This document shows, piece by piece, positions 26,527-34,866 of a stretch of 64,000 nucleotides of DNA. The DNA comes from Lachnospiraceae bacterium UBA7784 (lineage in GTDB: Bacteria > Bacillota > Clostridia > Lachnospirales > Lachnospiraceae): contig DLDA01000017.1 of NCBI GenBank assembly GCA_002480925.1, positions 5,584 to 69,583 on the forward strand, read 5' to 3'. Each line of letters begins with the position of its first letter. The first letter of the stretch is position 1. The notes under the pieces are model-generated. The model did no database searches. It saw nothing but the letters and a program-made list of their open reading frames with translations, and had not been told where the DNA came from. The position numbers and the translations under genes are program-made.

Positions 26527-27795
26527 ATGGGACTTAATACAGAAAATTCAGAAATAGCATTTAAGGATGCGAAAAGCTATATACCCGGAGGAGTGGATTC
26601 TCCGGTCAGGGCCTTTAAGAATGTCGGCATGACTCCTCTTTTTATCAATAAGGCAAAGGGAGACAGGATATGGGATATAGACGGCAATGAGTTCATAGAC
26701 TATGTCGGATCATGGGGACCTAACATAATAGGGGCAGCAAATGAGAGGGTAGTAACGGCAGTAAGCGCTGCAGCGCAGAAGGGACTTACCTATGGTGCTC
26801 CGACAATCGCAGAGACCATACTTGCAAGGGAAATATGCGAGGCTTATCCCTCTGCGGAAAGGGTGAGGCTTGTAAACAGCGGGACTGAGGCCTGTATGAG
26901 CGCTATCCGCGTGGCCCGCGGCGCTACAGGAAGAGACAAGATAATAAAGTTCCGCGGCAACTATCATGGCCATTCGGATGCTCTTCTGGCATCAGCAGGT
27001 TCAGGAGTGCTTACCGATTCCCTGCCTGACTCCGCAGGAGTACCGGCTAATGCGACGAAGGACACCCTGCTTGCAGACTATAATGATCCGGAGTCTGTCG
27101 AAGCACTTTTTCTGGCTAATAAGGACCAGATAGCAGCTGTCATAGTCGAGCCTGTCGCCTGCAATATGGGAGTAGTCCCTCCTAAGAAGGGCTTTCTTGA
27201 GGCCTTAAGGAGTATTACAAAAAAATACAGGGCTCTTCTCATATTTGACGAGGTGATCACAGGATTTCGGCTTTCCTATGGCGGAGCAGCCCAGGCCTTT
27301 GGCATTTCACCTGATATGGTCTGCTTCGGAAAGATAGTCGGAGGCGGAATGCCTCTGGCAGCCTATGGCGGAAAAAAATGGATAATGAGTAAGGTGGCTC
27401 CTGAGGGAGATGTCTATCAGGCAGGGACCCTGTCAGGAAACCCGATAGCTGTTGCAGCTGGTATAGAGACTCTTTCTATACTAAAAAGTCATCCTTCCAT
27501 CTATGAGAGGATCGACCAGAAGGCAGCTCTGCTCGAGCGGGCATTCAGGGATAAGGGGCTTAATGTAAACAGGGCCGGATCGCTTCTTTCTGTATTCATG
27601 ACAGACCAGCCTGTCACGGACGAGAAGAGCGCCAAAAGCTCAGATACCGAAAAGTTTGCCGGCTATTTTTCACAGATGCTTAATAATGGCATCTATGTGG
27701 CTCCGTCACAGTTTGAGGCCATGTTTGTTTCGGCAGTCCATACAAAAGAAGACATCGCAAAAACCTGCGATGTCATAAAGGCGCTTGATATTTAA
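26527..27795 (+). CDS. hemL: Glutamate-1-semialdehyde 2,1-aminomutase
   Basis: A PLP enzyme converting glutamate-1-semialdehyde to 5-aminolevulinate, supplying HemB. Length 422 is normal. The N-terminal YIPGGVDSPVRAFK, VNSGTEACMSAIRVARG, NYHGHSD, FDEVITGFR and the PLP lysine in CFGKIVGGGMPL are present. It ends the + strand gene run and overlaps truA convergently by four bases. Confidence 0.97.
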   Translation: MGLNTENSEIAFKDAKSYIPGGVDSPVRAFKNVGMTPLFINKAKGDRIWDIDGNEFIDYVGSWGPNIIGAANERVVTAVSAAAQKGLTYGAPTIAETILAREICEAYPSAERVRLVNSGTEACMSAIRVARGATGRDKIIKFRGNYHGHSDALLASAGSGVLTDSLPDSAGVPANATKDTLLADYNDPESVEALFLANKDQIAAVIVEPVACNMGVVPPKKGFLEALRSITKKYRALLIFDEVITGFRLSYGGAAQAFGISPDMVCFGKIVGGGMPLAAYGGKKWIMSKVAPEGDVYQAGTLSGNPIAVAAGIETLSILKSHPSIYERIDQKAALLERAFRDKGLNVNRAGSLLSVFMTDQPVTDEKSAKSSDTEKFAGYFSQMLNNGIYVAPSQFEAMFVSAVHTKEDIAKTCDVIKALDI

Positions 27796-28544
27796 TAATC
27801 GACACTTAAAAGCATAAGACCCTTTGCCGGAGCAGTGGGTCCGGCAGCCTTACGGTCCCTGGCTTCGAGGATATTTTTAACATCTTCCGGCTCTATTCTT
27901 CCTTGGCCAACAAGGAGAAGTGTGCCTACTATTATCCTTACCATGTTCTGAAGGAAGCCTGTTCCATGGAGAGTGAAGTAGATATAGCCCTTTGATCTTC
28001 TGATCTCTATTCTGTCAACGACTCTTACAGTGGATTTTTTGAATCTTGAATTGCCGCAGAAGCTTCTGAAGTCATGTGAGCCCTGAAGGAAGGCAGCAGC
28101 ACGCTGCATTTTCTCAATGTCCACATCGTTTTCAAGGATGCTTATATATTTCCTGTTGAATACAGGATGGACAGGCCCATAGAAGGCGCTGTATCGGTAG
28201 GTCTTGCCGACAGCGTTGTATCTGGCATGGAAGCGGTCGCTTGCAAGGCTTACCTCTCTTATTGCTATATCATCAGGGAGATATCTGTTACAGTAGTCCC
28301 TTATCTGGTCGCATGAGAGGTCAGTGTCCATTTTTACAGAGGCTATCATGCCTCTTGCATGGACTCCGGCGTCTGTCCTTCCGGCTCCTATCAGGTCAGG
28401 GACAGGCGCGATTTCCTGATCAGGATAGAGCATACGGGATAGAACACTCTCGATCTTTCCCTGTATGGTAGGCTTATCAGGCTGGTGCTCCCAGCCGAAG
28501 TAACGGCTTCCGTCATATTCTATTTTAAGCTTGTAGTTTTTCAT
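27792..28544 (-). CDS. truA: tRNA pseudouridine(38-40) synthase TruA
   Basis: Isomerises uridines in the anticodon arm of tRNAs. The 250-residue protein is full length. The catalytic Asp lies in GAGRTDAGVHARG. The N-terminal YDGSRYFGWEHQP and C-terminal GFLQNMVRIIVGTLL are characteristic. The start overlaps the stop of the preceding zinc phospholipase-like gene by four bases, so the two minus-strand genes form one unit. Confidence 0.96.
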   Translation of the reverse strand: MKNYKLKIEYDGSRYFGWEHQPDKPTIQGKIESVLSRMLYPDQEIAPVPDLIGAGRTDAGVHARGMIASVKMDTDLSCDQIRDYCNRYLPDDIAIREVSLASDRFHARYNAVGKTYRYSAFYGPVHPVFNRKYISILENDVDIEKMQRAAAFLQGSHDFRSFCGNSRFKKSTVRVVDRIEIRRSKGYIYFTLHGTGFLQNMVRIIVGTLLLVGQGRIEPEDVKNILEARDRKAAGPTAPAKGLMLLSVDY

Positions 28545-29515
28545 AAGGCAAGACCACTGTCATAGGAGAGGTTGGAAAGATCGTTTTTCAGCATATCGAC
28601 ATAGCTGAAGTAATCACGGCTGCCGCATTCAGAGGAGAAGAGACAGAAATAAAGGTAAAGTCTCCTTATATATTTCTTCTCCGCACTTGCGAAAAGCTCA
28701 TAGAATGAGGCCCTCGAATGGTGGGTCAGATCCCATGGATTCTTCCATTCGAGATGTCTTAGGTTGCATGGATCTGTATATGTCTTATGGCCGTCGTTTG
28801 CTATCATGGCAGAAAACTGGGGATGTTTCAGGAAATCATCCTCAAAGCTTCTTACAAGCTTTTTCTTCCATTTATTCCTGTCCTCCATAAGGTCATAGAC
28901 TATCCTTGTGAAACGGAAGGCCTGGGTGACCTCAAAGGATACAAGGACCATTTCCGGATAGGTCATGGCTGCAGCTCTCTGGATCAGGGATCCTATCAGG
29001 ATAGCATCGGCCTGACTAATCTCTATAGTCTTCGATGGTATGAATTCCGACGGGCGAAGCTTCAGATAGTGGGCTAAAAGAGCGCAGTCTATATCGGCTT
29101 CGAGAAACATATGGTTGTAGAAGCCCCTGTTGCTGTGGTCATTTATGTCCTTCTTTGTCCTGTAATGGATATAAGGGTGACAGGTCGTATCCATAGTATA
29201 ATGTCCGATGAATCCGGCCGTATAGGCATGGGCGACCCCTCTTAGTCCGGGATCGTTTATGGATTCGGATACCTTTATCAGATTCGTGATAAAGGCCAGG
29301 GTCCTGTCGTGGTGCATTATCTCTCCGGTATTTCTCTTGTGGGTATAGGACAGGGGGTTATAAAAAAATATATCCGGTCCCTGCTGTCCCAGGGCATATA
29401 CCGCCGGATGAGATCTGACTACATCCCACATTGAAAGACTCTCTGGTGTATTGAGTTTTTTTAAGATATTCCGGGATTCTATCCCGAAAACATAGTGTGA
29501 ACGAAAACCTGGCAT
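28541..29515 (-). CDS. Zinc-dependent phospholipase C family protein
   Basis: A 324-residue protein matching the Zn_dep_PLPC family. It has many His/Asp residues arranged as in zinc phospholipases C: GFRSHYVFG, LGQQGPDIFFYN, EIMHHDRT, GFIGHYTMDTTCHPYIHYR and NHMFLEADID. No signal peptide is evident, so its role may be intracellular. It is the first gene of a two-gene unit with truA. Confidence 0.8.
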   Translation of the reverse strand: MPGFRSHYVFGIESRNILKKLNTPESLSMWDVVRSHPAVYALGQQGPDIFFYNPLSYTHKRNTGEIMHHDRTLAFITNLIKVSESINDPGLRGVAHAYTAGFIGHYTMDTTCHPYIHYRTKKDINDHSNRGFYNHMFLEADIDCALLAHYLKLRPSEFIPSKTIEISQADAILIGSLIQRAAAMTYPEMVLVSFEVTQAFRFTRIVYDLMEDRNKWKKKLVRSFEDDFLKHPQFSAMIANDGHKTYTDPCNLRHLEWKNPWDLTHHSRASFYELFASAEKKYIRRLYLYFCLFSSECGSRDYFSYVDMLKNDLSNLSYDSGLAL

Positions 29516-29623
29516 GATTCCTGCTTTCTAGTCTGCTTTTTTAACCACGATATTATAACAGAATAATCACCTTTTAGGAAGTAGTAAGGGACATGTGATG
29601 ATAAAAGAAAGGAAGTGTATTTA

Positions 29624-30337
29624 ATGCGACTTGATAAATATCTTGCCTCGGCTACACAGATGACTAGAAGGGAGATAAAGAGAGCTCTTAAGAAAACGCC
29701 GGCCGTAGTGGACGGGGTAAAGGTATCTGCTCCAGAGACCCAGGTGGATGTCAGGTCAGTAGTCCGCTTTATGGGTGAAAAAATAGAATACCATGAATAT
29801 ACCTATATACTTATGAACAAGCCTGCCGGTCTGGTCTGTACAAACAGGGAGGGCAGGAATCCGACTGTTTTCTCTATTCTCGATGACAGGCTTAAGGGGA
29901 AGGAGCTCTTTACTGTCGGAAGGCTCGATAAGGATACGACAGGACTTCTTATAATAACGGATGACGGTGATCTGTCCCATAGGATGATGCATCCGAAAAA
30001 GCATGTGGAAAAGACCTACAGCCTGACCTGTGACAGACCTATCCCTCAGTCAGCTGTGGAGAGCTTCAAGGCGGGGATAGACATAGGAGATGATAAGCCG
30101 ACAAAGCCGGCTGATCTTGTGATTTCAGGGATTGACGAAAAAAGCGCCCTTCTTACTATCTCTGAGGGCAGATTTCACCAGGTAAAAAGGATGATGAAGG
30201 CAGTCGGCTGTGAGGTCATAGCGCTTAACAGATGCTCTGTCGGTGACTTTGACCTGAAGGATGGCCCCTCGGTCGGGGAATATCGTTTCTTCAACGAGAG
30301 AGAGCTTGAAATAGTGGACAAAATAAAGAATCAGTAA
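29624..30337 (+). CDS. RsuA-family rRNA pseudouridine synthase
   Basis: Modifies a uridine in ribosomal RNA, by family either 16S (RsuA) or 23S (RluB/RluE). An N-terminal S4 RNA-binding domain (LDKYLASATQMTRREIKRAL) precedes the catalytic domain with the Asp motif VGRLDKDTTGLLIITDDG. The ATG at 29624 has AAAGGAAG at eight bases; a GTG at 29615 would overlap the ribosome site. The 237-residue length is normal. It is followed by the DnaA-box region. Confidence 0.9.
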   Translation: MRLDKYLASATQMTRREIKRALKKTPAVVDGVKVSAPETQVDVRSVVRFMGEKIEYHEYTYILMNKPAGLVCTNREGRNPTVFSILDDRLKGKELFTVGRLDKDTTGLLIITDDGDLSHRMMHPKKHVEKTYSLTCDRPIPQSAVESFKAGIDIGDDKPTKPADLVISGIDEKSALLTISEGRFHQVKRMMKAVGCEVIALNRCSVGDFDLKDGPSVGEYRFFNERELEIVDKIKNQ

Positions 30338-30342
30338 AAAAC

Positions 30343-30709
30343 TGTGGATAAGCTTATCCACAATACAGATGATGGCCTGATATAAAAAGGTTATTAAACC
30401 GCGTTTTTATTGACTGTGATCCAGAGAAAATAGTTGGTTTATGAATAAACTATTTCACGGGGCGAATTATCCACATAATAAACGAGAAATGGCCGATCAC
30501 TTATCGACAGCTTTCCACAGGATTTTGTGGAAAAAAGTCCGCTATCTTAACTGATGAATGGTTTTTCAACGGCTTTATCCACTTTCTCCACATTTCAAGG
30601 GTGTATAGATATCGTTGATGCACGGATCACCCATTAAAACCTGCCGAATCTGGCCGTATTCATTATTTCTGGTTGGAAAAGCTGTGGAAAAACAGTGGAA
30701 AAATCCACT
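30343..30709. other. Cluster of about ten DnaA-box-like sites
   Basis: The intergenic region holds three perfect TTATCCACA boxes: 30343-30351 (-) and 30354-30362 (+), which form the palindrome TGTGGATAAGCTTATCCACA, and 30467-30475 (+). Near matches lie at 30501-30509, 30511-30519, 30526-30534 (-), 30575-30583, 30584-30592, 30683-30691 (-), 30694-30702 (-) and 30701-30709. It resembles an origin or a DnaA-titration cluster. dnaA and dnaN are not here, and gene orientation does not switch at this point, so a regulatory DnaA cluster is more likely than oriC (inference). Confidence 0.75.
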
Positions 30710-30737
30710 TGAAATCTTTCTCAAAATCCTGTATTAT
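30709..30737 (+). promoter_or_regulatory. Promoter for the acidic protein-tRNA-Leu-luxS genes
   Basis: TTGAAA (30709-30714), a 17-bp spacer and TATTAT (30732-30737). DnaA-like boxes end at its -35, so DnaA could influence it. The leader contains two short hairpins (GCTG/CAGC at 30744-30759, GGGAG/CTCCC at 30777-30796). Confidence 0.65.
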
Positions 30738-30819
30738 AAAGAAGCTGTTTTAAGGCAGCATGTAGTCCGGTGACTCGGGAGGCTTACAGGGCTCCCTGAT
30801 TATTATTGAAGGTAAGCAT

Positions 30820-31032
30820 ATGGCAAAGGATGAAGCAACCGTTAAAGAGGGTCAGGAGAGCAGTACTGAGGCAGAGATAAGAGAGTTCAGATCGCATCTC
30901 GGCATAGGAGACCATGATGACGAGACACCTCTGATCGGGAAGATGGAGCAGGCGCTCGATCGTTTCGCGGAGGTAGACAGCAAGGATATCCTTGATGCTC
31001 TGAATAGTCTTTCGGACGAGGACGACAGATAG
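30820..31032 (+). CDS. Small acidic protein of unknown function
   Basis: A 70-residue soluble protein rich in Asp and Glu (for example GIGDHDDETP and LSDEDDR at the end), with a predicted helical centre (GKMEQALDRFAEV) and no Cys. GAAGGT seven bases before ATG and the promoter upstream support translation. I do not recognise the family. It lies directly between the DnaA-box cluster and tRNA-Leu (four-base gap), so it is probably co-transcribed with the tRNA. Confidence 0.6.
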   Translation: MAKDEATVKEGQESSTEAEIREFRSHLGIGDHDDETPLIGKMEQALDRFAEVDSKDILDALNSLSDEDDR

Positions 31033-31036
31033 TCAG

Positions 31037-31116
31037 GCGGATATGGCGGAATTGGCAGACGCGCCAGATTTAGGTTCTGGTGGGAGACCGTGCAGGTTCA
31101 AGTCCTGTTATCCGCA
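31037..31116 (+). tRNA. tRNA-Leu (anticodon TAG)
   Basis: Acceptor GCGGATA/TATCCGC, discriminator A, anticodon loop TTTAGGT giving TAG, and an extended variable arm typical of class II tRNAs. Total 80 bases, CCA not encoded. Confidence 0.93.
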
Positions 31117-31129
31117 GCTTACTATGGAC

Positions 31130-31178
31130 GGGGATGCATTGGAGCCGGCTGGCACCGATGTGTCTCTGTTTTTTTGTG
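31130..31178 (+). terminator. Weak terminator between tRNA-Leu and luxS
   Basis: An imperfect hairpin (GCATTGG against CCGATGT with G-U pairs, enclosing AGCC/GGCT) is followed a few bases later by seven T residues. There is no room for a separate luxS promoter after it, so read-through is likely. Confidence 0.4.
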
Positions 31179-31197
31179 TATGATAGAAAGGATGGCT

Positions 31198-31674
31198 ATG
31201 GAGAAGATTACAAGCTTTACGATCAACCATCTGAAGCTGCTTCCTGGAGTCTATGTATCCAGAAAGGACAGCTTCGGCGATGCGGTGATCACCACATTTG
31301 ATCTTAGAATGACTGCTCCGAACAGGGAGCCTGTGATGAATACGGCTGAGATGCATACTATAGAGCATTTAGGCGCCACATTCCTAAGGAACCATAAGGA
31401 CTTTGGGGACCGGACTGTTTATTTCGGGCCTATGGGATGCAGGACAGGATTTTATATGCTGCTTGCCGGTGACTATGACTCTGAGGATATCCTTCCGCTT
31501 GTCATAGAGATGTTTGAATTCATCAGGGACTTCGACGGAGACGTACCGGGGGCTGCTCCCCGTGACTGCGGCAATTATCTGGATCAGAATCTGTCTATGG
31601 CGCATTATCTTGCAAAGAGGTATCTTAAAGTGCTTAAGGATGCGACGGAGGAGAACCTCCATTATCCGGAGTAG
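31198..31674 (+). CDS. luxS: S-ribosylhomocysteine lyase LuxS
   Basis: Cleaves S-ribosylhomocysteine to homocysteine and DPD, the precursor of autoinducer-2. The start at 31198 has GAAAGG six bases upstream and yields 158 residues, the family's usual length. Metal ligands His53 and His57 (HTIEH) and Cys124 (DCGN) are present, with catalytic Cys81 in GPMGCRTGFY. The next gene supplies its substrate, so together they form the LuxS branch of the activated methyl cycle. Confidence 0.95.
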   Translation: MEKITSFTINHLKLLPGVYVSRKDSFGDAVITTFDLRMTAPNREPVMNTAEMHTIEHLGATFLRNHKDFGDRTVYFGPMGCRTGFYMLLAGDYDSEDILPLVIEMFEFIRDFDGDVPGAAPRDCGNYLDQNLSMAHYLAKRYLKVLKDATEENLHYPE

Positions 31675-31696
31675 AAATAAGGAATAAGGTGTTATT

Positions 31697-32398
31697 ATGA
31701 GGATTGGTATTATTGGAGCCATGGAGGTCGAGGTTGACCATCTGAAGGCTGAAATGAATGTAAGTCGTACTGTTGAACGTGCAGGGATGAGCTTTTTCGA
31801 GGGAAAGATTGGAGACTCGGATGTAGTAGTGGTAAGATGCGGTATAGGTATGGTAAATGCCGGTGCCTGCGTTCAGATACTCGTTGACTGCTTTGATGTG
31901 ACTCATGTGATAAATACAGGAGTGGCCGGCTCACTTGACAACCGTATAGATATAGGAGACATTGTCGTATCAGAGGATGCGGTGGTGCATGATTTTGATG
32001 TGACACCGCTTGGATACAAGCCTGGAGAGATCCCGGGAGTGGGTACCTTAAGCTTCCCGGCAGACAGCTATCTTAAGGAATGTGCGATCAGTGCGGTTAA
32101 GGAGGCTGCGCCTGATATCCATGTCTTCTCAGGAAGAGTCGTATCAGGAGACCAGTTTATAGCAGGAAACGAGAAGAAGAAGGCTATAATCGACCAGTTC
32201 GGCGGTATGTGTACAGAGATGGAGGGAGCCGCTATAGCCCAGGTCGCTTATCTGAACAGGGTTCCGTTTGTCATAATAAGGGCCATATCTGATAAGGCTG
32301 ATAATTCAGGCAGCGAGGACTATCCTTCATTTGAGAAGAAAGCAGCAAGACATTGTGCTGCTATAGTAGAGTACATGCTGAAGAATATCAGAGCATAA
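31697..32398 (+). CDS. mtnN: 5'-methylthioadenosine/S-adenosylhomocysteine nucleosidase
   Basis: Removes adenine from S-adenosylhomocysteine and methylthioadenosine, giving S-ribosylhomocysteine for LuxS. The 233-residue protein has GIIGAMEVEV at the N terminus, NTGVAGSLD, SGDQFI, the substrate-binding EMEGAAIAQVA and the catalytic Asp in RAISDKAD. It lies 22 bases after luxS. Confidence 0.95.
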   Translation: MRIGIIGAMEVEVDHLKAEMNVSRTVERAGMSFFEGKIGDSDVVVVRCGIGMVNAGACVQILVDCFDVTHVINTGVAGSLDNRIDIGDIVVSEDAVVHDFDVTPLGYKPGEIPGVGTLSFPADSYLKECAISAVKEAAPDIHVFSGRVVSGDQFIAGNEKKKAIIDQFGGMCTEMEGAAIAQVAYLNRVPFVIIRAISDKADNSGSEDYPSFEKKAARHCAAIVEYMLKNIRA

Positions 32399-32406
32399 AG
32401 CCCTGC

Positions 32407-32435
32407 TTGACAACCATAGATAGATTGTGTACAAT
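32407..32435 (+). promoter_or_regulatory. Promoter of the MarR-family gene
   Basis: TTGACA (32407-32412), a 17-bp spacer and TACAAT (32430-32435). Confidence 0.75.
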
Positions 32436-32439
32436 GAAA

Positions 32440-32456
32440 TAGTGCTTTGTGCACTA
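32440..32456. promoter_or_regulatory. Candidate MarR operator
   Basis: A perfect inverted repeat TAGTGC-N5-GCACTA lies just downstream of the -10 of the marR-type gene, where bound repressor would block transcription. Autoregulation is inferred. Confidence 0.55.
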
Positions 32457-32479
32457 ATCTATCTGACTGGAGATCTTTT

Positions 32480-32920
32480 ATGGGTGACAATAAGTATGAT
32501 TGCCTGAAGCTGGAGAACCAGCTGTGTTTTCCGCTTTACGCCTGCGCTAAGGAGGTCGTAAGAGCATATAAACCGTATCTTTCCAAGCTTGATCTGACCT
32601 ATACCCAGTATATCACTATGATGGTGCTATGGGAAAGGAAGCAGATGAATGTAAAAGAAATAGGTGAATGTCTCTACCTTGATTCCGGGACGCTTACCCC
32701 GCTTCTGAAGAAGCTTGAATCCAAGGGATACATAAAGAGACACAGGAGTGAAAAGGACGAGAGAAACCTGCTGATTTCGATCACGCCTTATGGTATGAAG
32801 CTGAGGGATAAGGCACTTGCAGTACCTGAGAGGATGTCGGAATGCTTATGCCTGAGCAGTGACGAATCAAAGGAGCTCTACAGGCTTTTGTACAAGTTTT
32901 TGGATAATAATAGAAAGTAA
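32480..32920 (+). CDS. MarR-family transcriptional regulator (OhrR-like)
   Basis: A 146-residue winged-helix regulator. The N-terminal ENQLCFPLYACAKEVVRAY resembles OhrR, whose Cys in this position senses organic peroxides. The winged helix is YTQYITMMVLWERK through LTPLLKKLESKGYIKRHRSEKDERNL. The start at 32480 has GGAG seven bases upstream; an earlier in-frame ATG overlaps the operator. No peroxidase gene is adjacent, so its target is not evident. Confidence 0.85.
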   Translation: MGDNKYDCLKLENQLCFPLYACAKEVVRAYKPYLSKLDLTYTQYITMMVLWERKQMNVKEIGECLYLDSGTLTPLLKKLESKGYIKRHRSEKDERNLLISITPYGMKLRDKALAVPERMSECLCLSSDESKELYRLLYKFLDNNRK

Positions 32921-32998
32921 GAGCCTCTGGCTCTTTGTACCGAGCGGTATCGTTATTCCAGTGGATATGATCACCGCTTTTTTGATTAAGGAGAAGAA

Positions 32999-34852
32999 AT
33001 GGCAAAGTGGATGAGCCTTATGAAGAAGGCTGATTTCAAGAAGATAGCAGCCGATCTGGGCATAGATCAGGTGACTGCGAGGGTGCTTGTAAACAGGCAT
33101 TTATCCGAGGAGGATATGAAGGTTTTTTTGAATCCCGACCTTGGCAGCTTAAATGATCCTCTTCTTATGTCGGACATGGAGCGGGCCTGTGAGCTTATCA
33201 GAGGGCTTATCAAGGATAAGAAGAGGATACGGGTGGTGGGAGATTATGATGCCGATGGCATATGTTCTACCTATATCCTTATCGATGCATTAAGAAGGCT
33301 GGGGGCAGACTGTGACTTTTGTCTGCCGGACAGGGTAAAGGACGGATACGGTCTGAATCCTGACATGGTAGAGCAGGCAGCAGAGGATGGTATAGAAGCC
33401 ATCATCACCTGTGATAATGGTATAGCAGCCTCTCCTGCTGTAAGTCTGGCTAAGGAGAAGGGTATGACTGTAATAGTAACAGATCATCATGAGATACCCT
33501 TCTCCACAGCAGAGGGAAATGAGGGAGAGTTGCCAGAGGCCTTTGATACCGGATCGGGAGTCTATGACGCCATATCAGGGGACAAGATATACCATCTCCC
33601 TCATGCTGATGCTGTAATTGATCCACACAGGATAGATGACAAATATCCATTTCCGGGGATATGTGGAGCAGTCGTAGCATGGAAGCTTGTATTTGTCCTG
33701 TTTTCCGGAGAGGCGGATTCATATATGGATTATCTGCCAGAGGCAGCCTTCGCTACGATCACAGATATAATGGAGCTTGTCGATGAGAACAGGATAATAG
33801 TCTATTACGGACTTAAGGCAATGGCTGAGGCGAAAAATCCGGGACTTGATGCACTTATAGAATGCTCTGGCCTGGATAGGACAAGGATCAGTGCATATAA
33901 TGTGGGCTTTGTCCTAGGCCCATGCTTTAATGCGTCAGGCAGGATAGATACGGCAGAGACAGCAGTATCGCTTCTTCTTGAAAATGACAGGGAAAAGGCT
34001 TTGGCTATAGCAAACAAGCTGGTGAAGCTTAACGATCAGAGAAAGTTCATGACCACAATGGGTGTAAACAAGGCCTTTGCCATGCTAAGCGAGCTTGCGG
34101 AGATACCGGATGTGATAGTCATATATATGCAGGATCTGCATGAGAGTCTCTGCGGTCTTGTCGCAGGAAAGCTCAAGGAAAAGTACAACAGGCCTGTTTT
34201 TGTCCTTTGTAAGACAAAGACCGGAGAGGTAAAGGGAAGCGGAAGAAGCATCGAGGCATATTCGATGTATGAGAAAATGGTAGAGGCAAACGAGGCTTAT
34301 GAGCAGGAGAATCCGGACAATGGAGGAGTATTTATAAGGTTCGGCGGACATCCAATGGCAGCAGGCCTTTCAATGAGGGAGACGGATATAGACTGGCTCA
34401 GGAATTATTTGAACCAGCATTCAGACCTTTCGGCCTCGGATATGGAAAAAAGAGTCATAATAGATGTGCCAATGCCACTATGGTATGTTAAAATACCTCT
34501 TATAGACGAGCTTTCACGACTTGAGCCCTTTGGGAATGGAAACCCGAGGCCTGTCTTTGCGGAAAAGGGGCTTCCACTCGTGTCCTATCGGATGATAGGA
34601 AAGGGGCAGCAGTACAGGAAGCTTCGCCTTTCATCCCATGGCAGGGTCGTGGATGCACTCTATTTCGGGGAGGGCGCAGCCATGGATGGAGCCATAAGAG
34701 AGGCCTTTGGCAGAAGCCAGCTCGATAAGGCTATGGCCGGGATGAAAAATGATATCAGGCTTGACATAGTCTATTATCCTGATATAAATGATTATATGGG
34801 GACAAAAAGTGCGGAGGCCCGTATCACGGATTTCCGCGTAAGGAAAGGTTAA
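32999..34852 (+). CDS. recJ: Single-stranded-DNA-specific exonuclease RecJ
   Basis: A 5'-3' exonuclease acting in recombination and repair. The 617-residue protein has the DHH-family motifs VVGDYDADGICS, ITCDNGIAA, VTDHHEIP and DPHRIDDKYPFPGICG, then the DHHA1 motif around RFGGHPMAAGLS, and an OB-like C-terminal region. AAGGAGAAGA precedes the ATG. Length is slightly over the usual ~570. Confidence 0.94.
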   Translation: MAKWMSLMKKADFKKIAADLGIDQVTARVLVNRHLSEEDMKVFLNPDLGSLNDPLLMSDMERACELIRGLIKDKKRIRVVGDYDADGICSTYILIDALRRLGADCDFCLPDRVKDGYGLNPDMVEQAAEDGIEAIITCDNGIAASPAVSLAKEKGMTVIVTDHHEIPFSTAEGNEGELPEAFDTGSGVYDAISGDKIYHLPHADAVIDPHRIDDKYPFPGICGAVVAWKLVFVLFSGEADSYMDYLPEAAFATITDIMELVDENRIIVYYGLKAMAEAKNPGLDALIECSGLDRTRISAYNVGFVLGPCFNASGRIDTAETAVSLLLENDREKALAIANKLVKLNDQRKFMTTMGVNKAFAMLSELAEIPDVIVIYMQDLHESLCGLVAGKLKEKYNRPVFVLCKTKTGEVKGSGRSIEAYSMYEKMVEANEAYEQENPDNGGVFIRFGGHPMAAGLSMRETDIDWLRNYLNQHSDLSASDMEKRVIIDVPMPLWYVKIPLIDELSRLEPFGNGNPRPVFAEKGLPLVSYRMIGKGQQYRKLRLSSHGRVVDALYFGEGAAMDGAIREAFGRSQLDKAMAGMKNDIRLDIVYYPDINDYMGTKSAEARITDFRVRKG

Positions 34853-34866
34853 ATAGAAAATGATCT

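Noticed and set aside
30338-30819. Calling this intergenic region oriC
   Set aside because: dnaA, dnaN, rpmH and recF are absent, the flanking genes do not switch strand bias, and no clear unwinding element was found. It is reported as a DnaA-box cluster instead.
31090-31197. N-terminal extension of LuxS
   Set aside because: The upstream frame overlaps tRNA-Leu; the ATG at 31198 gives the family's length and has a ribosome site.
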